Positions 1-10,566 of a stretch of DNA of 29,110 bases are shown in pieces. Source of the stretch: Saccoglossus kowalevskii (taxonomy: Eukaryota > Hemichordata > Enteropneusta > Harrimaniidae); the NCBI RefSeq assembly GCF_000003605.2, contig NW_003112968.1, forward strand, positions 123,032-152,141, given 5' to 3'. The position numbers and the translations under genes were made by a program. Position 1 is the stretch's first letter. Every line of letters starts with the position of its first letter. Below the pieces are notes generated by a model that saw only the letters and a program-made list of their open reading frames with translations, ran no database searches and had not been told where the DNA came from.

Positions 1-625
1 AAACCTGATAGTTTTTAGGGTAATATGAGTACATATTAATTATCTAATTTGCATAATTAATTAATTTTCAGCTTTTGATATATCAAGTAGTAATCATCAT
101 ATTTCAATGAGACTTGCTACATAGATCTTCTAGGATTATGCAGAGACCTAATTAGTTTTAATTGGATATTAATTACCTAATTTGCATAATGTTCCACTGA
201 TATATGAAGAACCACAAATTGGATTTTAATTGAAACTTTTAAAGAGAACTATGCAGAAACCCAATTAGTTTTTGGTAAATATTTATGCTTATTAATCACC
301 TAATTAACATAATTAATTAACACTGATATCTCAATTACTGATCATCACATTTGAATAAAATTTGGTACATAAATGCTCTAGGACAATAGACAGGCCTGAT
401 TAATTTTGGGTTAAAATTTGTTCATATTAATTCTCTAATTAGCATAATAATTCGTAATTTTTTTGTTCTGTTCTGTTCATATTAGTTACCTGATGTACAT
501 AATTAGTTTTCAGCTTTTCTATCAATATCTCATGTACAGGTAATTTTTCATTAATTTTTAATGTGTCTTCAATACTCTCAGCACACGGGAGTTCTTTCTA
601 AGCTTTCTTTGATTTGAAAATGTGG
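1..625 (+). repeat. Decayed AT-rich tandem monomers, ending in a motif shared with the TAF7 intron repeat
   Basis: About four diverged units repeat the order 'acctaatt-agttttaattgg ... attacctaatttgcataat ... gatatctcaa ... ttggtacataaatgctctagg', with spacings of roughly 115-140 bp (unit starts near 1, 139, 253 and 378). The block ends in a segment of about 43 bp (570-613, containing CAGCACACGGGAGTTC) that recurs identically at 4638-4681 inside the TAF7 intron repeat, in the same orientation. This looks like the body of the same dispersed element family, with its left end outside the window. No coding frame is visible. Confidence 0.7.
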
Positions 626-639
626 TATCTTATGCATGC

Positions 640-880
640 TTTGTCATTTCATTCAAATTTGGTACATACATAGCACATTTTAGATTACATGTCCATGACA
701 AATTGTTTTACAATCAAAGATGACTGAGTAATGGCCATCTTGACCACACTACTATATCCCCAAGACTTATGGATCATTTTCATTCATATTTGGCACATAC
801 ATCATACATATAAGAATATATGTTCATGACAGTTTTTTCATAATCAGATCAAAGATGGCCGACTGGCATCCATCTTTTTT
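640..880 (+). repeat. Two units of the 'gatcaaagatggccgactggc' repeat family
   Basis: Two diverged units carry the order 'attcaaatttggtacatacat ... acatgtccatgaca ... aatcaaagatggc'. The second ends in GATCAAAGATGGCCGACTGG at 848. The same module is found at 2110-2330, 3640-4060 and, inverted, at 27180-28310. It abuts the T-run and terminal hairpin of the next element at about 881. Confidence 0.65.
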
Positions 881-1500
881 TTTAGCTTCGCTGTTGACTT
901 TGTCAACGGAGCTTATCATATGAGTGATTGTCCGTCGTCGTCCATGTCAATGTTTTACTTTTTCGACTTCTTCTTGAAAACTACAAGTCTGAATGCTTTG
1001 ATACTTGGTGTATATGTACCTTGGGTAACCTCTCTTAGGTTTGTTCATTTTGTAATGATATCTGTAATTCTCTAATTTTGGTCAATATTTTTGGTAAAAA
1101 GTGATATTTTCGACTTCTTGTTAAAAACCACAAGTCCAATTACTTTGATATTACATATATAGGTACTACATGTGGACCTCTCTCAGATTTGTTCATTTTG
1201 TAATGATAACTTCAATTCTCTAATTTTGATGAATATTTTTGTTATTTTTGGTAAAAAGTGATATTTTCGACTTCTTGTTGAAAACCGCAAGTTCGATTGG
1301 TTTTATATTACATATATAGGTACTACATGTAGACCTCTTTCAGATTTGTTAATTTTGTGGTGATATCTTCAATTATCTAATTTTGATGATTATTTTTGTC
1401 TTTTTTGGTGAAAAGTGATATTTTTGAATTCTTGTTGAAAACAGCAAGTCCTATTGCATTGATACTATACATATTGTTCATTTTCTAATATCTTCTGTGC
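881..1500 (-). mobile_element. Hairpin-ended element with ~157-bp tandem monomers (copy 1)
   Basis: An imperfect hairpin (884-912, AGCTTCG...TTGAC / GTCAACGGAGCT) follows a T-run. Next comes GTGATTGTCCGTCGTCGTCC (923-942), then about 3.5 tandem monomers spaced 157 bp apart ('gtgatatttt' at 1101, 1258 and 1415; an earlier unit near 960). The same terminus and monomers lie inverted at 26030-26584 and, more decayed, at 28516-28872. There is no open reading frame of note, so it is non-autonomous. Strand is given with the hairpin as the 3' end, by analogy to Helitrons, which is inference. Confidence 0.6.
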
Positions 1501-1802
1501 TTTAAAGGGGAGCAGAGGTGTGGCTTTTGACACTCTGTACATGAAATTTGAGATCTATGAATGAATTCTGTCAATAAAAACAACTTGTATGTGCTGCGAA
1601 ATGCCCTAAATATCGGGTATAAAACGGGCTGTGAAGCAGATGACAAACTTCCGCTTTTCCTGGTGTCATTTCGCCTCTAGAGGGCCAGTCAAATGACGTC
1701 ATCAGTGAACACTGATAATTGAAGCCATTCATGCTAGTACGCCAATCCCATAGAAATGCTACTATGAAAGACCTTGTTAACTGACTACTTAAAAGTTGAA
1801 AC
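1501..1802. other. No recognisable gene (1501-1802)
   Basis: Slightly richer in GC than the flanks. A 77-codon open frame on the minus strand (1571-1804) resembles nothing I know, and I do not call it a gene. Confidence 0.4.
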
Positions 1803-1933
1803 ATGGCGAAATGTTGTGCGCATGAATGCCATAACGATTCATGTTAAGTTTCTCGAAATTCCAAATAAAAAATCACGTTGTTGGTTGCGAGAAAACGGCA
1901 GAAGAACTAACGTGAAAATGAAGACACGTACAG
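1803..1933 (+). pseudogene. THAP-like zinc-finger start, frameshifted
   Basis: The frame from ATG at 1803 begins MAKCCAHECHND, which matches the C-x4-C opening of THAP DNA-binding domains. It meets a stop at 1845-1847. In the next frame (from about 1840) it continues HVKFLEIP...RCWLRENGRRTN... up to a stop near 1930, matching the THAP pattern of an F-x-x-(I/F)-P block, an invariant Trp and a Gly-Arg-(R/K)-(N/T) turn. The second Cys-x2-His pair is not found. THAP domains bind DNA and occur in host factors and P-element-like transposases. One frameshift and the missing zinc ligands suggest a dead remnant. The match is from memory and short, so chance resemblance is possible. Confidence 0.3.
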
Positions 1934-2109
1934 CGCTCTAGCTATAGTAAACAGTGAGTAAATAAATATTGTTTGAGTTAATGAGAAATATGCTAATATC
2001 ACTTGAACCACAGTACTCATTTTGCCCAACTTCCCAGATTTTAAACGATCGCTTAATTTCCGACCGCACTGCAAGTTAACAGCGGAGCTATTTCAGCCGA
2101 CAGGCTGCT

Positions 2110-2335
2110 TGTTTTTAAATGTGGCATCTTGGACAGGATGTGTTTTAATTTAATACAAACATTACACATATTGAGATACATGTTCATAATGACCAAGTGG
2201 CAGCCATCTTGTTTTTTCAAAATTTTTTCTTCAAATTATACATGCTAGGATACATGTCTATGACAATTAGTTTCACAATCGAATCAAAGATGGCTGACTG
2301 CTTGCAATCTTGCCTTTTGACCATACTACTATGTA
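2110..2335 (+). repeat. Two more units of the 'aagatggctgactgg' repeat family
   Basis: Contains 'gatacatgttcataatgacc ... agtggcagccatcttg' and 'aggatacatgtctatgacaattagtttcacaatcgaatcaaagatggctgac', the same order as the units at 640-880. Nothing recognisable lies between 1934 and 2109 or between 2336 and 2750, apart from TAF7 intron sequence. Confidence 0.55.
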
Positions 2336-2750
2336 TATGTATATGAGCCTGGACAAAGGAAATTCAGTTTGGATTTGAGATATGCATGAATAGCATATCC
2401 TGTTTAATTTCTGACCATATATTTTGATTTTGGAAGAGTAATTTAATACATCTAATTTCTGATGATACTAGACCAGCCAATTATTCACTCGCAATTACTA
2501 ATTGTGCTTTTGGTCCATATTACTTTATTTTTGTCATAAATAACACTATACAGTACTGTATGTCATTTATTAACATTAAAGATAAAGACACATATCACGG
2601 TAGATGAATACTTACTCAACTGTATCACCAAAGAAAGATGTTTCTACCCCTCTCAAATTCTCTTGTCGTACAAAATTGTCCCACTTCCCTTCCTGACATT
2701 CCAGAAAAATTTAAAGCATATAAGAGTATGTCCTTAAACTTGACATTCAG

Positions 2751-5700
2751 GGTGGGAAGTACTGGCAGATGAGGACAGCAAAGAAGAGATTAAATCAAGT
2801 ACAGTTTTGGATATTGACTCAAATACAGCGTCTCCCGCTAACTTATCAGGACCCCAGAGTATAGGTAATTATATTGAACTTTGACCTCATCAAACGTGTC
2901 ATTGTGATTGGTTAAAATTATACTCACATGATGCATCTATTCATAATAATGATCATTCAGACAAATTATCAGTTTCACTTTTGACCCTTGACCTTTCTGA
3001 GACTCTGTTCTCAGTAAGACTTTCTTTATGGCCATAATTTTGATGCAAATATATGTGAACTTAAATCACATTTTAATAATAGAGTTTAACGATGCAAAAA
3101 TTTGACAATTACTCAAAAGGTTAATTGACAGGCAGTCATTTCAAAGTGTTATATCTACAAATTAAAAAATCATTAAACTGAATAAATACTAATTATTTGT
3201 TTTTTTCAGCTGAACATGATGAACTTCGTGAAATCTTCCAAGATATCAGCAGTTCTGAAAATGAAGAGGAAGATGTTAACATAATGGATTATGATGAAAA
3301 TGTTGATACAAGTAGAAATGAGTCAATCACCGATGAGCCGATGTCAATGGGAACGATAGAAGAAGATTCTCAACAAAGTAATCACCAAGGTAACAATTAG
3401 ACCGTGATTGTTCAGATACACAGGTGACATTGTCTGTTAGAAATTGGTGGCATTCCTGGGACAAAATTTAGTGAAAGCCTGCTAAAAAAATTTTAAGATT
3501 TTCACTCACTTAATGAATATTTTTTGCCCTTGAAATTAAAGTGGTTTAGAGTACAATGCAACCACTTTATTTAGCCCCCACCCAGACAAAGTCCAGGAGG
3601 GGGGCTTGTAGTTTCGCCTTCGTCAGTCCGTCCGTCACTCTGTTCGGAATGATTTCTTGGAGATGGCTGGATCGATTTTTTTGAAACTTGGTACAAAGAC
3701 ATAGTGCACAACCATACATGTGCACGTCACATTATTTCCCGATTCAATCAAATATGGCCAACTGGCATCCATTTTTATTGCCAAAATTCTCGGAGATGGC
3801 TTGAATGATTTTGTTACAATAATGAAGGGACTACCCATACAATTGCACTTTTTTGAAATGATCAAATATGGCCGACTGGCAGCCATTTTGATTGTTAATC
3901 ATGGCTTTTATCTGTCCATTGATATTTCTCAGAGATGCTTTGACTGATTTCAATGATACTAGCTACAAAGACATAGTGAGGAACTATACATACTCACATG
4001 GATTTATTTCCTGATTTGATCAAATATGGCTGCCTGGCGGCCATTTTGAATGTCATAATCCTGTAAAATCCAGTTTTTTGGGTGTGACCATTGTCATTTC
4101 TCGGAGATGCCTGGACCGATTTTTCTGAGACTTGGTACAAAGACAGAGTGACCACTGGTACAGATGCACATTGATTTATTTTTTCAAGGAATCAATTAAT
4201 GAGCTCATTTGCATATTTAATTATTAATTTGAATTCTTGTTAATATCTTGTGAACTAATAGTCCAAATTTGGTAGAGGCTTAATTTGTCAATGTAAGATA
4301 TATGCTATGCAATATTGAGTTTCAATTTAATTACTGAGCTCATTTTCATATTTAATTAATTGTTGACTCCCTTGTGCGAAGCCTTTGTCTTTGTCTTTGC
4401 AGTTACATGTACCCTGTCTGTATGTGTGTATGTATGTGTGTGTGTCTGTTCCACTGATATCTCAAGAATCATATATCGATTTTTCATGAAACTTGGTGCA
4501 TAGATGCTCTGGGCCAATGCGCAGATTTGATTAGGTTTTGGTAGTAATCCATGCATCTTAATTACCTAATTAGTTTTCAGCTTTTCCATCAAAATCTCAA
4601 GTACAAGTAATTTTGAATTAATTTGTACTGTGTCTCCAATACTCTCAGCACACGGGAGTTCTTTCTAAGCTTTCTTTGATTAAGTTTTGTTTATATCTTG
4701 TGAATTATTAGTCCAAAGTGGGGGGCTGTGTCATCTTCAGATGACTTGTTTCTGATGTGCTGAAGCTAAAAGTAAATAATTTAATATATATATGTTAATT
4801 AATGTTTGCATGGAGTGAAACAGAATCACATGATGCTGACATTCTGAATCTTTTACCATAGAGTTGATAAACAAACTTGAAGAACTTGAGCAAGAAATAG
4901 AAGCATTACAAGACAGACAAAGAACTCAAGAAGAGGCCATAGCTAATGTTGAGAACCCAGCATTAAAAGTAAGCATTGTAATTGTTACCAATATTTTGGA
5001 CGTCAGAATTGATATTCATGATAAAAAAAAGAATTAAATTAAAACAATATTGATCTATTTCCCATTATAAATTTTTCATCATTTTGAAGAATTAGATATT
5101 GTATAATGTTTGGACCTAACGTCACTTTTAAAATGACATATGTGTAGCTCTGTGTATATGTTGTACTTCGTCAAATGCTTTATTTAATACTGATATATTC
5201 TACTTACAGCAACGTTTTCAAGAAGCTTTGGAACGGATACGAGAAGAAGAAATGAAAAAACAAGCAGAGGTAATACATACCGGTATTAGTATCACATGTA
5301 TAGGTTTGTTTATACAATAAACGTAACCTTTGATCTTATGTATCCTGAGAATGCATTGATGACATACTCAAGTGGCAGAACACTGCTCTGCTTGCATATT
5401 ATATACTAAATCTTCGTGCGTTGTGGATTGACATATTCTCTTATGAAATTCATTTTAAATATTCATGATTGAGATGAAATCAAAGATAAGTGATGGTAGC
5501 ATTTCATTGCGGCTTTCCCACAGTGATATGTTATATTAAATTTTGATAAATTGATATTTGCTAGAATACAGTTCAGTGGGCACCTGAGGTATGGATTAAT
5601 TCTGTTAATAATGTAAACATTGTAAAGTCACATCACAGTGTTATATCCATGATTTATGGCTTTATCATGAGTCCAAAGTTTAATTCTTTGTCTGGTCTGA

Positions 5701-6044
5701 TCAAAAGTATTAACAGTGAACCATCCACCAATTGTCTCTGGCAGTGACTTCTATAAATATTAATTGCTGCTGAAAACTTCACTAAAATAACAACAATTTA
5801 TTGCAAAAAAAAACATGATTTACTGCATTGACTTTGTCACCTTTATTTGAATTATGCAATGAATGAAAAAATAGAAATTCTATTACCATGACAACAATCA
5901 TGCTTCCTGGATACCAAATGGAATTTATATGAGTAACAGGTTACAGCAGACCATGTCTGCATTCTGTTGTTTTGTCTGTGCAACTAAATATTTTAATGTT
6001 GTTTTCTTTTCTAGTATGATCAATTAAAAGTTAAATTAAACTGA
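2751..6044 (+). CDS. TAF7: TAF7, TFIID subunit 7: last five coding exons (partial gene)
   Basis: TAF7 (TAFII55) is a subunit of the general transcription factor TFIID; it binds TAF1 and checks its acetyltransferase activity during initiation. Five exons join in frame: 2751-2864, 3210-3389, 4862-4968, 5210-5269 and 6015-6044 (stop TGA 6042). Each is flanked by AG/GT signals and phases fit at every junction. They encode about 161 residues. In order these are a (R)WEVLADEDSKEE segment matching the RWEIIAEDE stretch after the TAFII55 domain, the diagnostic AEHDELREIFQDISSSENEE with its acidic tail ending DVNIMD, and a C-terminal coiled coil (LINKLEELEQEIEALQ, then ENPALKQRFQEALE). The conserved N-terminal TAFII55 domain must be encoded by exons upstream of position 1; I found none between 1 and 2740. 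The first visible intron is therefore at least 2.7 kb. Introns visible: 2865-3209, 3390-4861 (filled by a repeat), 4969-5209, 5270-6014. Exons look intact, so this is probably a working gene. Confidence 0.9.
3573..4740 (-). mobile_element. Hairpin-ended repeat element inside a TAF7 intron
   Basis: The left end is a hairpin (3573-3606; AGCCCCC / GGGGGCT) followed by GTTTCGCCTTCGTCAGTCCG and the GTCCGTCCGTCAC tract. Then come three diverged units, each with a 'cggagatg.ctggac.gattt...ttggtacaaagacatagtg' part and a 'gatcaaatatggc(c/t)g(a/c)ctggc' part (about 3640-4150). After these are AT-rich units and a TG microsatellite (about 4417-4450). The right end is GGGGGGCTGTG followed by a small hairpin (GTCATCT/AGATGAC, about 4724-4739). 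The segment 4638-4681 matches 570-613. There is no transposase or other ORF. Strand assumes the large hairpin is the 3' end, with CTAAATAAA just outside it. Confidence 0.6.
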
Positions 6045-6954
6045 GATGAAGTATATCAGGCAACAGAAGATCGAGGCATGCAGTAAGTACTTAAGAAGAG
6101 AGAGTTTGAGACTTCTCAAGAAGACAACATATGAGTACTACAACAGTCAACTTTGTTGTAAACTTGTGTGCATGTTGGAAGTGTCGTCATTCTCGTCCAC
6201 ATGCAAATTTTTACCATGTGACCCTTTTTCCCGGGTTTTGTTGGGCTTCACATCGAATACATGTATGTATCATGGTGTGATGGCTTAGTGATTATAACAT
6301 AAACAAAATGGTGGTAATCACACACAAATATCTCATGACAATGAAACCTGCAAATGTTTTTTATTACAATAACTAAATAAAATCAAAATGTCTCCAAAAA
6401 CAGGAAAGAGGAAGCATTCACATTTTGACAAAGCTCTTGGCTTTAATGTTTTAAATCTACTAGTCTAAGAATGTTGCCATCAAACAGAGATATATTCCCT
6501 TCTCTGTCTCAGAATGAGTCTGGAGATTTGGGGATGATGCAACCCTTGATATGTTATTTATAATACAGGTTTGTTACTTACTTACAATAGGTATAATTCA
6601 GTTTATCTCAATCTATGCTTTAACATAATGCATTTTAAATCTACTAGAGTCAACTAGTATCCATTTCATCAAACATAGATTACAAGTTATGTACCCCAAG
6701 TCCTGAGATATTGAGTAGCAAATTTGTTACTTGCTCTCAATGAGTATAATTCAGTTTATTTCACATTATGTAAAGTCTTATTTCAACATATCATTTCAAG
6801 GCTGTATTTGTGTAAGTAAATAAATGCAACCAATGCAACACTATTCCAGTAACTTTTGAAAGTATTTTGGGTACTGTCGTATGGAAGGTAATTTAACACT
6901 TCAGTAAATGAATATGATATTTTAACTTTATTTAGTCATGTTTCTGGGTAGAAT
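6045..6954 (+). other. TAF7 3' UTR and intergenic sequence
   Basis: A possible poly(A) signal AATAAA lies at 6376-6381, about 330 bp after the TAF7 stop; another AATAAA is near 6822. A diverged duplication is visible: 'ttttaaatctactag...tccatttcatcaaacatagat...gtttgttacttact' around 6446-6600 recurs around 6631-6740. No further gene is seen. The 80-codon frame starting at 6046 begins two bases after the TAF7 stop and has no recognisable content. Confidence 0.4.
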
Positions 6955-7490
6955 GGTGTTGAATGTCACAGTAAAAATGTAACTGAGTTTCTGTGAAAAA
7001 GTCAAAATAAAAAATGTCACAGGGTTTGTTGTGACAGGGACAGTCACTGAAAGTGTCACAGGTTTTTTTCGGCGGACAGAGTCACAGTGACAATGTTACA
7101 GGGTCTCTTTGGGCCACGAGAGTCTTTGTGAAAATTTCACAGGTTTACTTTTGGCAGAGAATATCACTGTAAAAATATCACAGGTTCTTCGGGCAGAGAA
7201 AGTCGCAGTAAATATGTACCGGGTAACAGGGTTTCTTCAGGTGGAGAGAATCACAGTGAAAATGTCAGTGGCTTTCTTTAGGGTGAAAGTATCACAGGAT
7301 TCCTTTTTGGCTGTGAATGTCGCAGGGTATTGTTAGACAGAACAAGTCAGTAAAAATGTCATTAGGTTTCTTTCGGCAGAGAAAGTCACAGTGAAAATGG
7401 CACAGGGTATTGTTAGGCTGAAAAAGTCACAGTATAAATGTCATTGAGTTTCCCAAAGTGGATAGAGTTACAATGAAAATGTTTTTTTAG
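6955..7490. repeat. Diverged minisatellite, units ~41-50 bp
   Basis: At least ten degenerate units follow the consensus 'aGTCACAGTgaaaATGTCACAGG' then 'gtTTCTTtcGGCaGAGAA'. The cleanest adjacent pair is at about 7384-7465. Unit lengths vary, which makes a coding repeat unlikely, although a 75-codon frame (7109-7336) runs through part of it by chance. Confidence 0.7.
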
Positions 7491-7567
7491 ACTGAGTCAA
7501 TGAATTGAAGATACCACCTTCACTTGACCCTGATGTCTTGGGCTATGTTGACCACCATTACCATCCA

Positions 7568-7827
7568 AGTGTAGTCACACCAAGTTACAGGACTTCCAAT
7601 TGATGGAACCCTCTACCAGAGTGTAGTCACACCAAGTTACAGGACTTCCAATTGATGGAACCCTCTACCAGAGTGTAGTGACACCAAGTTACATGACTTT
7701 CAATTGATGGAACCCTCTACCAGAGTGTAGTCACACCAAGTTACAGGACTGCCAATTGATGGAACCCTCTACCAGAGTGTAGTCACACCAAGTTACATGA
7801 CTTTCAATTGATGGAACCCTCTACCAG
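7568..7827. repeat. 52-bp tandem repeat, five copies
   Basis: Copies start at 7568, 7620, 7672, 7724 and 7776, each opening AGTGTAGT(C/G)ACACCAAG and closing ACCCTCTACCAG. Copies 1, 2 and 4 read ACAGGACT(T/G)CC, while copies 3 and 5 read ACATGACTTTC. Identity is otherwise nearly complete, which points to recent expansion. Confidence 0.95.
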
Positions 7828-7920
7828 AGTCGCCCTGTATTTTGGATTCATTCAATTATGTTGATTCTTGCAAAATATCATGCTTATTTACATTTATGAA
7901 TAAACCAGTATCATTGCTAG

Positions 7921-8041
7921 AATCAATCTGTCTCATGTATCACTGATCAGTCTCTACACAAATCTACTGAGGACAATCAAATCACCAAACGACCAGCCTA
8001 GCTGGGATAGAGGAAAATTCCACAGAAGATATGAAAGTTGG
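7921..8041 (+). CDS. Possible unassigned internal exon
   Basis: A 121-bp segment lies between an acceptor-like TTGCTAG (ends 7920) and a consensus donor GTAAGT (from 8042). Reading with one base carried over from the previous exon, it gives 40 codons without a stop, containing LISLYTNLLRTIKSPNDQPS and WDRGKFHRRYESW. I recognise no family. No partner exon is found on either side. It may be a real small exon, part of a non-coding transcript, or chance. Confidence 0.2.
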
Positions 8042-8042
8042 G

Positions 8043-8911
8043 TAAGTCAAAGAAGATTAAGGTGCTCATCCACAATCATATTGTGTATAAAGTGCTATAA
8101 ACAGTTTGTGGATTTTGAGGCCCAAACTATAGTCTGATTTGTATTATTGCATATATTTAACTCGCAGGCTTTTCAAGGCAGTTAGATGACTACTTTCAAC
8201 AATATAGTGTTTGTTTTAAACATAAATTTATTGTTCTATGAACGTTTTATGTTTCCCGAGGTGAGTTCATGCTTTGTTGTGAACCTCGCCTATACACAAC
8301 AGTGTAGTTTATCATAAACTGTAAATCCAGTTCAAAGCGTAAACATACCAATATATATTTATATAACTCCTCGAAGCCAGTGAAGCATTAAAGAACCATC
8401 GTGGTTAAATGTTGATAGGGACAGTGAAATTTAAGAATCTTCTTTGAATCAATTTGTGTAGGTTAGACAAGTATATAAATTGTTGCTTTAACACACATTT
8501 ACCCCGGCCCCCGTAATACTTCATGGTTTGAATATTAATATGATTATTTGACATCCTCCAATAAAATCTCCATTATGTTATTGTTATTCATCCTGACTAC
8601 TGCGCTTTCGATTTTTGTGTAAACTGTTATGCATGTTACATGGGAGCCAGTTCGAACGCGAAGTGACGTCCTGTGGCGCTTTACCACAATGTGTATTTAG
8701 AAACTGAATTGTGAAAAGAAAATCACCAGCTGCATGCGACACAGTACATGTTGGACTTGGATTTGTGCCATCACTGAAAAACCCGTACATATGATTCAGA
8801 GCTATATATTGTGCGATATTAAAATTCATTGACATAGTTATGAAAAAGGTGTTGCCGTTAAACTATTATACCATATATATTTATCAATTTTCTGTTCGTA
8901 AAATGTGTTCA
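8043..8911. other. No recognisable gene (8043-8911)
   Basis: AT-rich single-copy-looking sequence. An 83-codon minus-strand frame (8584-8835) has no recognisable motif and is not called. Confidence 0.4.
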
Positions 8912-8916
8912 TATGC

Positions 8917-9176
8917 CAGAGGCGGTGGCAGCTTTTTTTGACTGGGACGAAGATTTTATGTGAATGTCAACAAATTGAGCGCCGAAGACGCGACCTTTCT
9001 TGGAGGGTCGTGGGGCATGCTCCCCCGGTAAAATCTAGACCCTCTGAAACGCTGTTTCCTGTATTTGGGGGAGCAAATTTTGATGGTACACTTAGGTATA
9101 TTTCTCTTACAAATATAGATGAGTTTTTCATCTTATTTTTCGTGGGGGCGACCTGCCCCCACTGCCGCCGCCACTG
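8917..9176. mobile_element. 260-bp MITE with terminal inverted repeats and 5-bp TSD
   Basis: The element starts CAGAGGCGGTGGCAG and ends with the inverse of CAGTGGCGGCGGCAG: 13 of 15 bases match. It is flanked on both sides by TATGC (8912-8916 and 9177-9181), a perfect target-site duplication. Internally it has C-rich and G-rich runs (GGGGCATGCTCCCCC near 9011) and no transposase. It is a non-autonomous cut-and-paste DNA transposon. CAG(T/A)GGCGG ends are common in hAT-like elements, but hAT duplicates 8 bp, so the superfamily is left open. Open frames on both strands here (8905-9216, 8967-9185) are incidental. Confidence 0.8.
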
Positions 9177-9181
9177 TATGC

Positions 9182-10086
9182 GCAATGTTCAATTAAAACA
9201 CGCACATTTGGTATGATTCATTAATTACAAATGTGATATAGTATTGCCACTCAATCTTTAGCACGAGAAGTATTCATACCTTATCTGAACAATTGTCAAC
9301 ATGATTGAAAATTGTGACACGAAATTATCAACACGGTGAGACACCGTTGTTGACACCGTAGTTGCGATTCCTTTAACATTCTCGAAGTAAGACACATTAT
9401 ACATATAAATTTGTTACCGTCCCCTAAATGGCTGCCAGTGTAAAGAAGTATTTTCTTTTCTCCAATCACAGTGTGCTCCAATAAACAATACAATGGAATA
9501 TATGCAACGTCATTGAAACAAACCATTAAAGCGCGGTGGTCGTCGCGCAGCGCGTGTTTGAATTTCATGTAAATAAACAATGTATTTTACACGCGTTGTA
9601 TACGTCGCTATGAGTCCCATATCGAACAGGACGCGGCACGACGACTACCGCCCTTTAAATATAAAGAACACAATTTTAATTGAGGGGAGACAAATTACTG
9701 TCTGCTAGGTCATTTAACAAAATCAATCATGTAACCATTAACAACGGCGATTCAATTACATACATAGAGTGAGCTAAGACCTAGCTTAGTCAAGAATTGC
9801 AAACACATGTCTCCCTATTATAATATGAGTCACGGCTATTTTTAAATCACGTGACTGGCATATTTTATCATGACTTGATTATGTCGGCCAAATGAAGTTA
9901 GAATAAATATAAATAACTTATGTCACCAAGGGTCGCACAAGAATTCATTTGAATTTGTTTGACACCAGGCATAATTAGACATATTTTAGACAGAAATGTG
10001 AAAAAAAAATGATAGGTAAACCAGCAGGTTTGGTTACTTATCAATTTTACATTCTGTGGGGCCATGGAGGTATAAATCTCCATAAC
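9182..10086. other. No recognisable gene (9182-10086)
   Basis: A short inverted repeat ACGGTGAGACACCGT lies near 9333. Open frames at 9296-9580 and 9898-10101 (minus) have no recognisable content. Confidence 0.4.
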
Positions 10087-10566
10087 GGGGGGGGGGGGCA
10101 AGGGTTATTTTCGTTCAACGTAATTGCAATATTTTTTTTGTTCGTACAACGTAAATGGAAAAAATAAATTCCGTAATTCTGTAATCACAGGCTAGACGTG
10201 CAACGAAATCAATCAAATACGTACAAGAATTTACATCCAAATAAAAAATTCGTAAAAAAAAATCCAGAGAAATTACATTTCAGAAACTGTAAAACAACTA
10301 GATGACACAATTCACTACAAAATTGAATGTCCAAGACGTAAAAGGTGATCTAACCGAATGAGGAGCATTACGAGGGTAATATGCGCATGCGTCTCTACAC
10401 ACGGCGCAGTAATGGCGGAGCATTTGAGTCGGAGAGCTCTTTGGACCATTCAATGTTCCATTTTTTAACATTGTAAACTGTAAAAACGTCTTTTTTTTCC
10501 TTGTAAATTGTAAAAAGCCCGTTTTATTTCCCGTAAAACCGTACCAGCTACCCCCCTTGCCTCCCC
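10087..10566. repeat. Possible DNA-element segment capped by G-run and C-run
   Basis: It begins with 12 G then CAAGGG (10087-10104) and ends CCCCCCTTGCCTCCCC (10551-10566). The ends match as inverted repeats over about 13 bp (GGGG(G/A)GGCAAGGG). The interior is rich in 'gtaaa' and 'cgtaaa' repeats and holds an NRF1-like site, TGCGCATGCGTC (about 10382-10393), and an AATGGCGG (YY1-like) motif near 10411. No clear target duplication abuts the ends. It could be a MITE, or a promoter region flanked by G/C runs. Confidence 0.3.

Noticed and set aside
2070-2100. AACAGCGGAGCTA, resembling the hairpin end at 26570
   Set aside because: Only about 12 bp match, the other hairpin arm and the GTCCGTC tract are missing, and no monomers adjoin.
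3635-3947. Minus-strand 83-codon and plus-strand 75-codon frames
   Set aside because: Both are inside the TAF7-intron repeat and reflect its tandem units.
8905-9216. 103-codon frame and its antisense partner (8967-9185)
   Set aside because: Both lie in the 260-bp MITE; its G- and C-rich runs remove stop codons.
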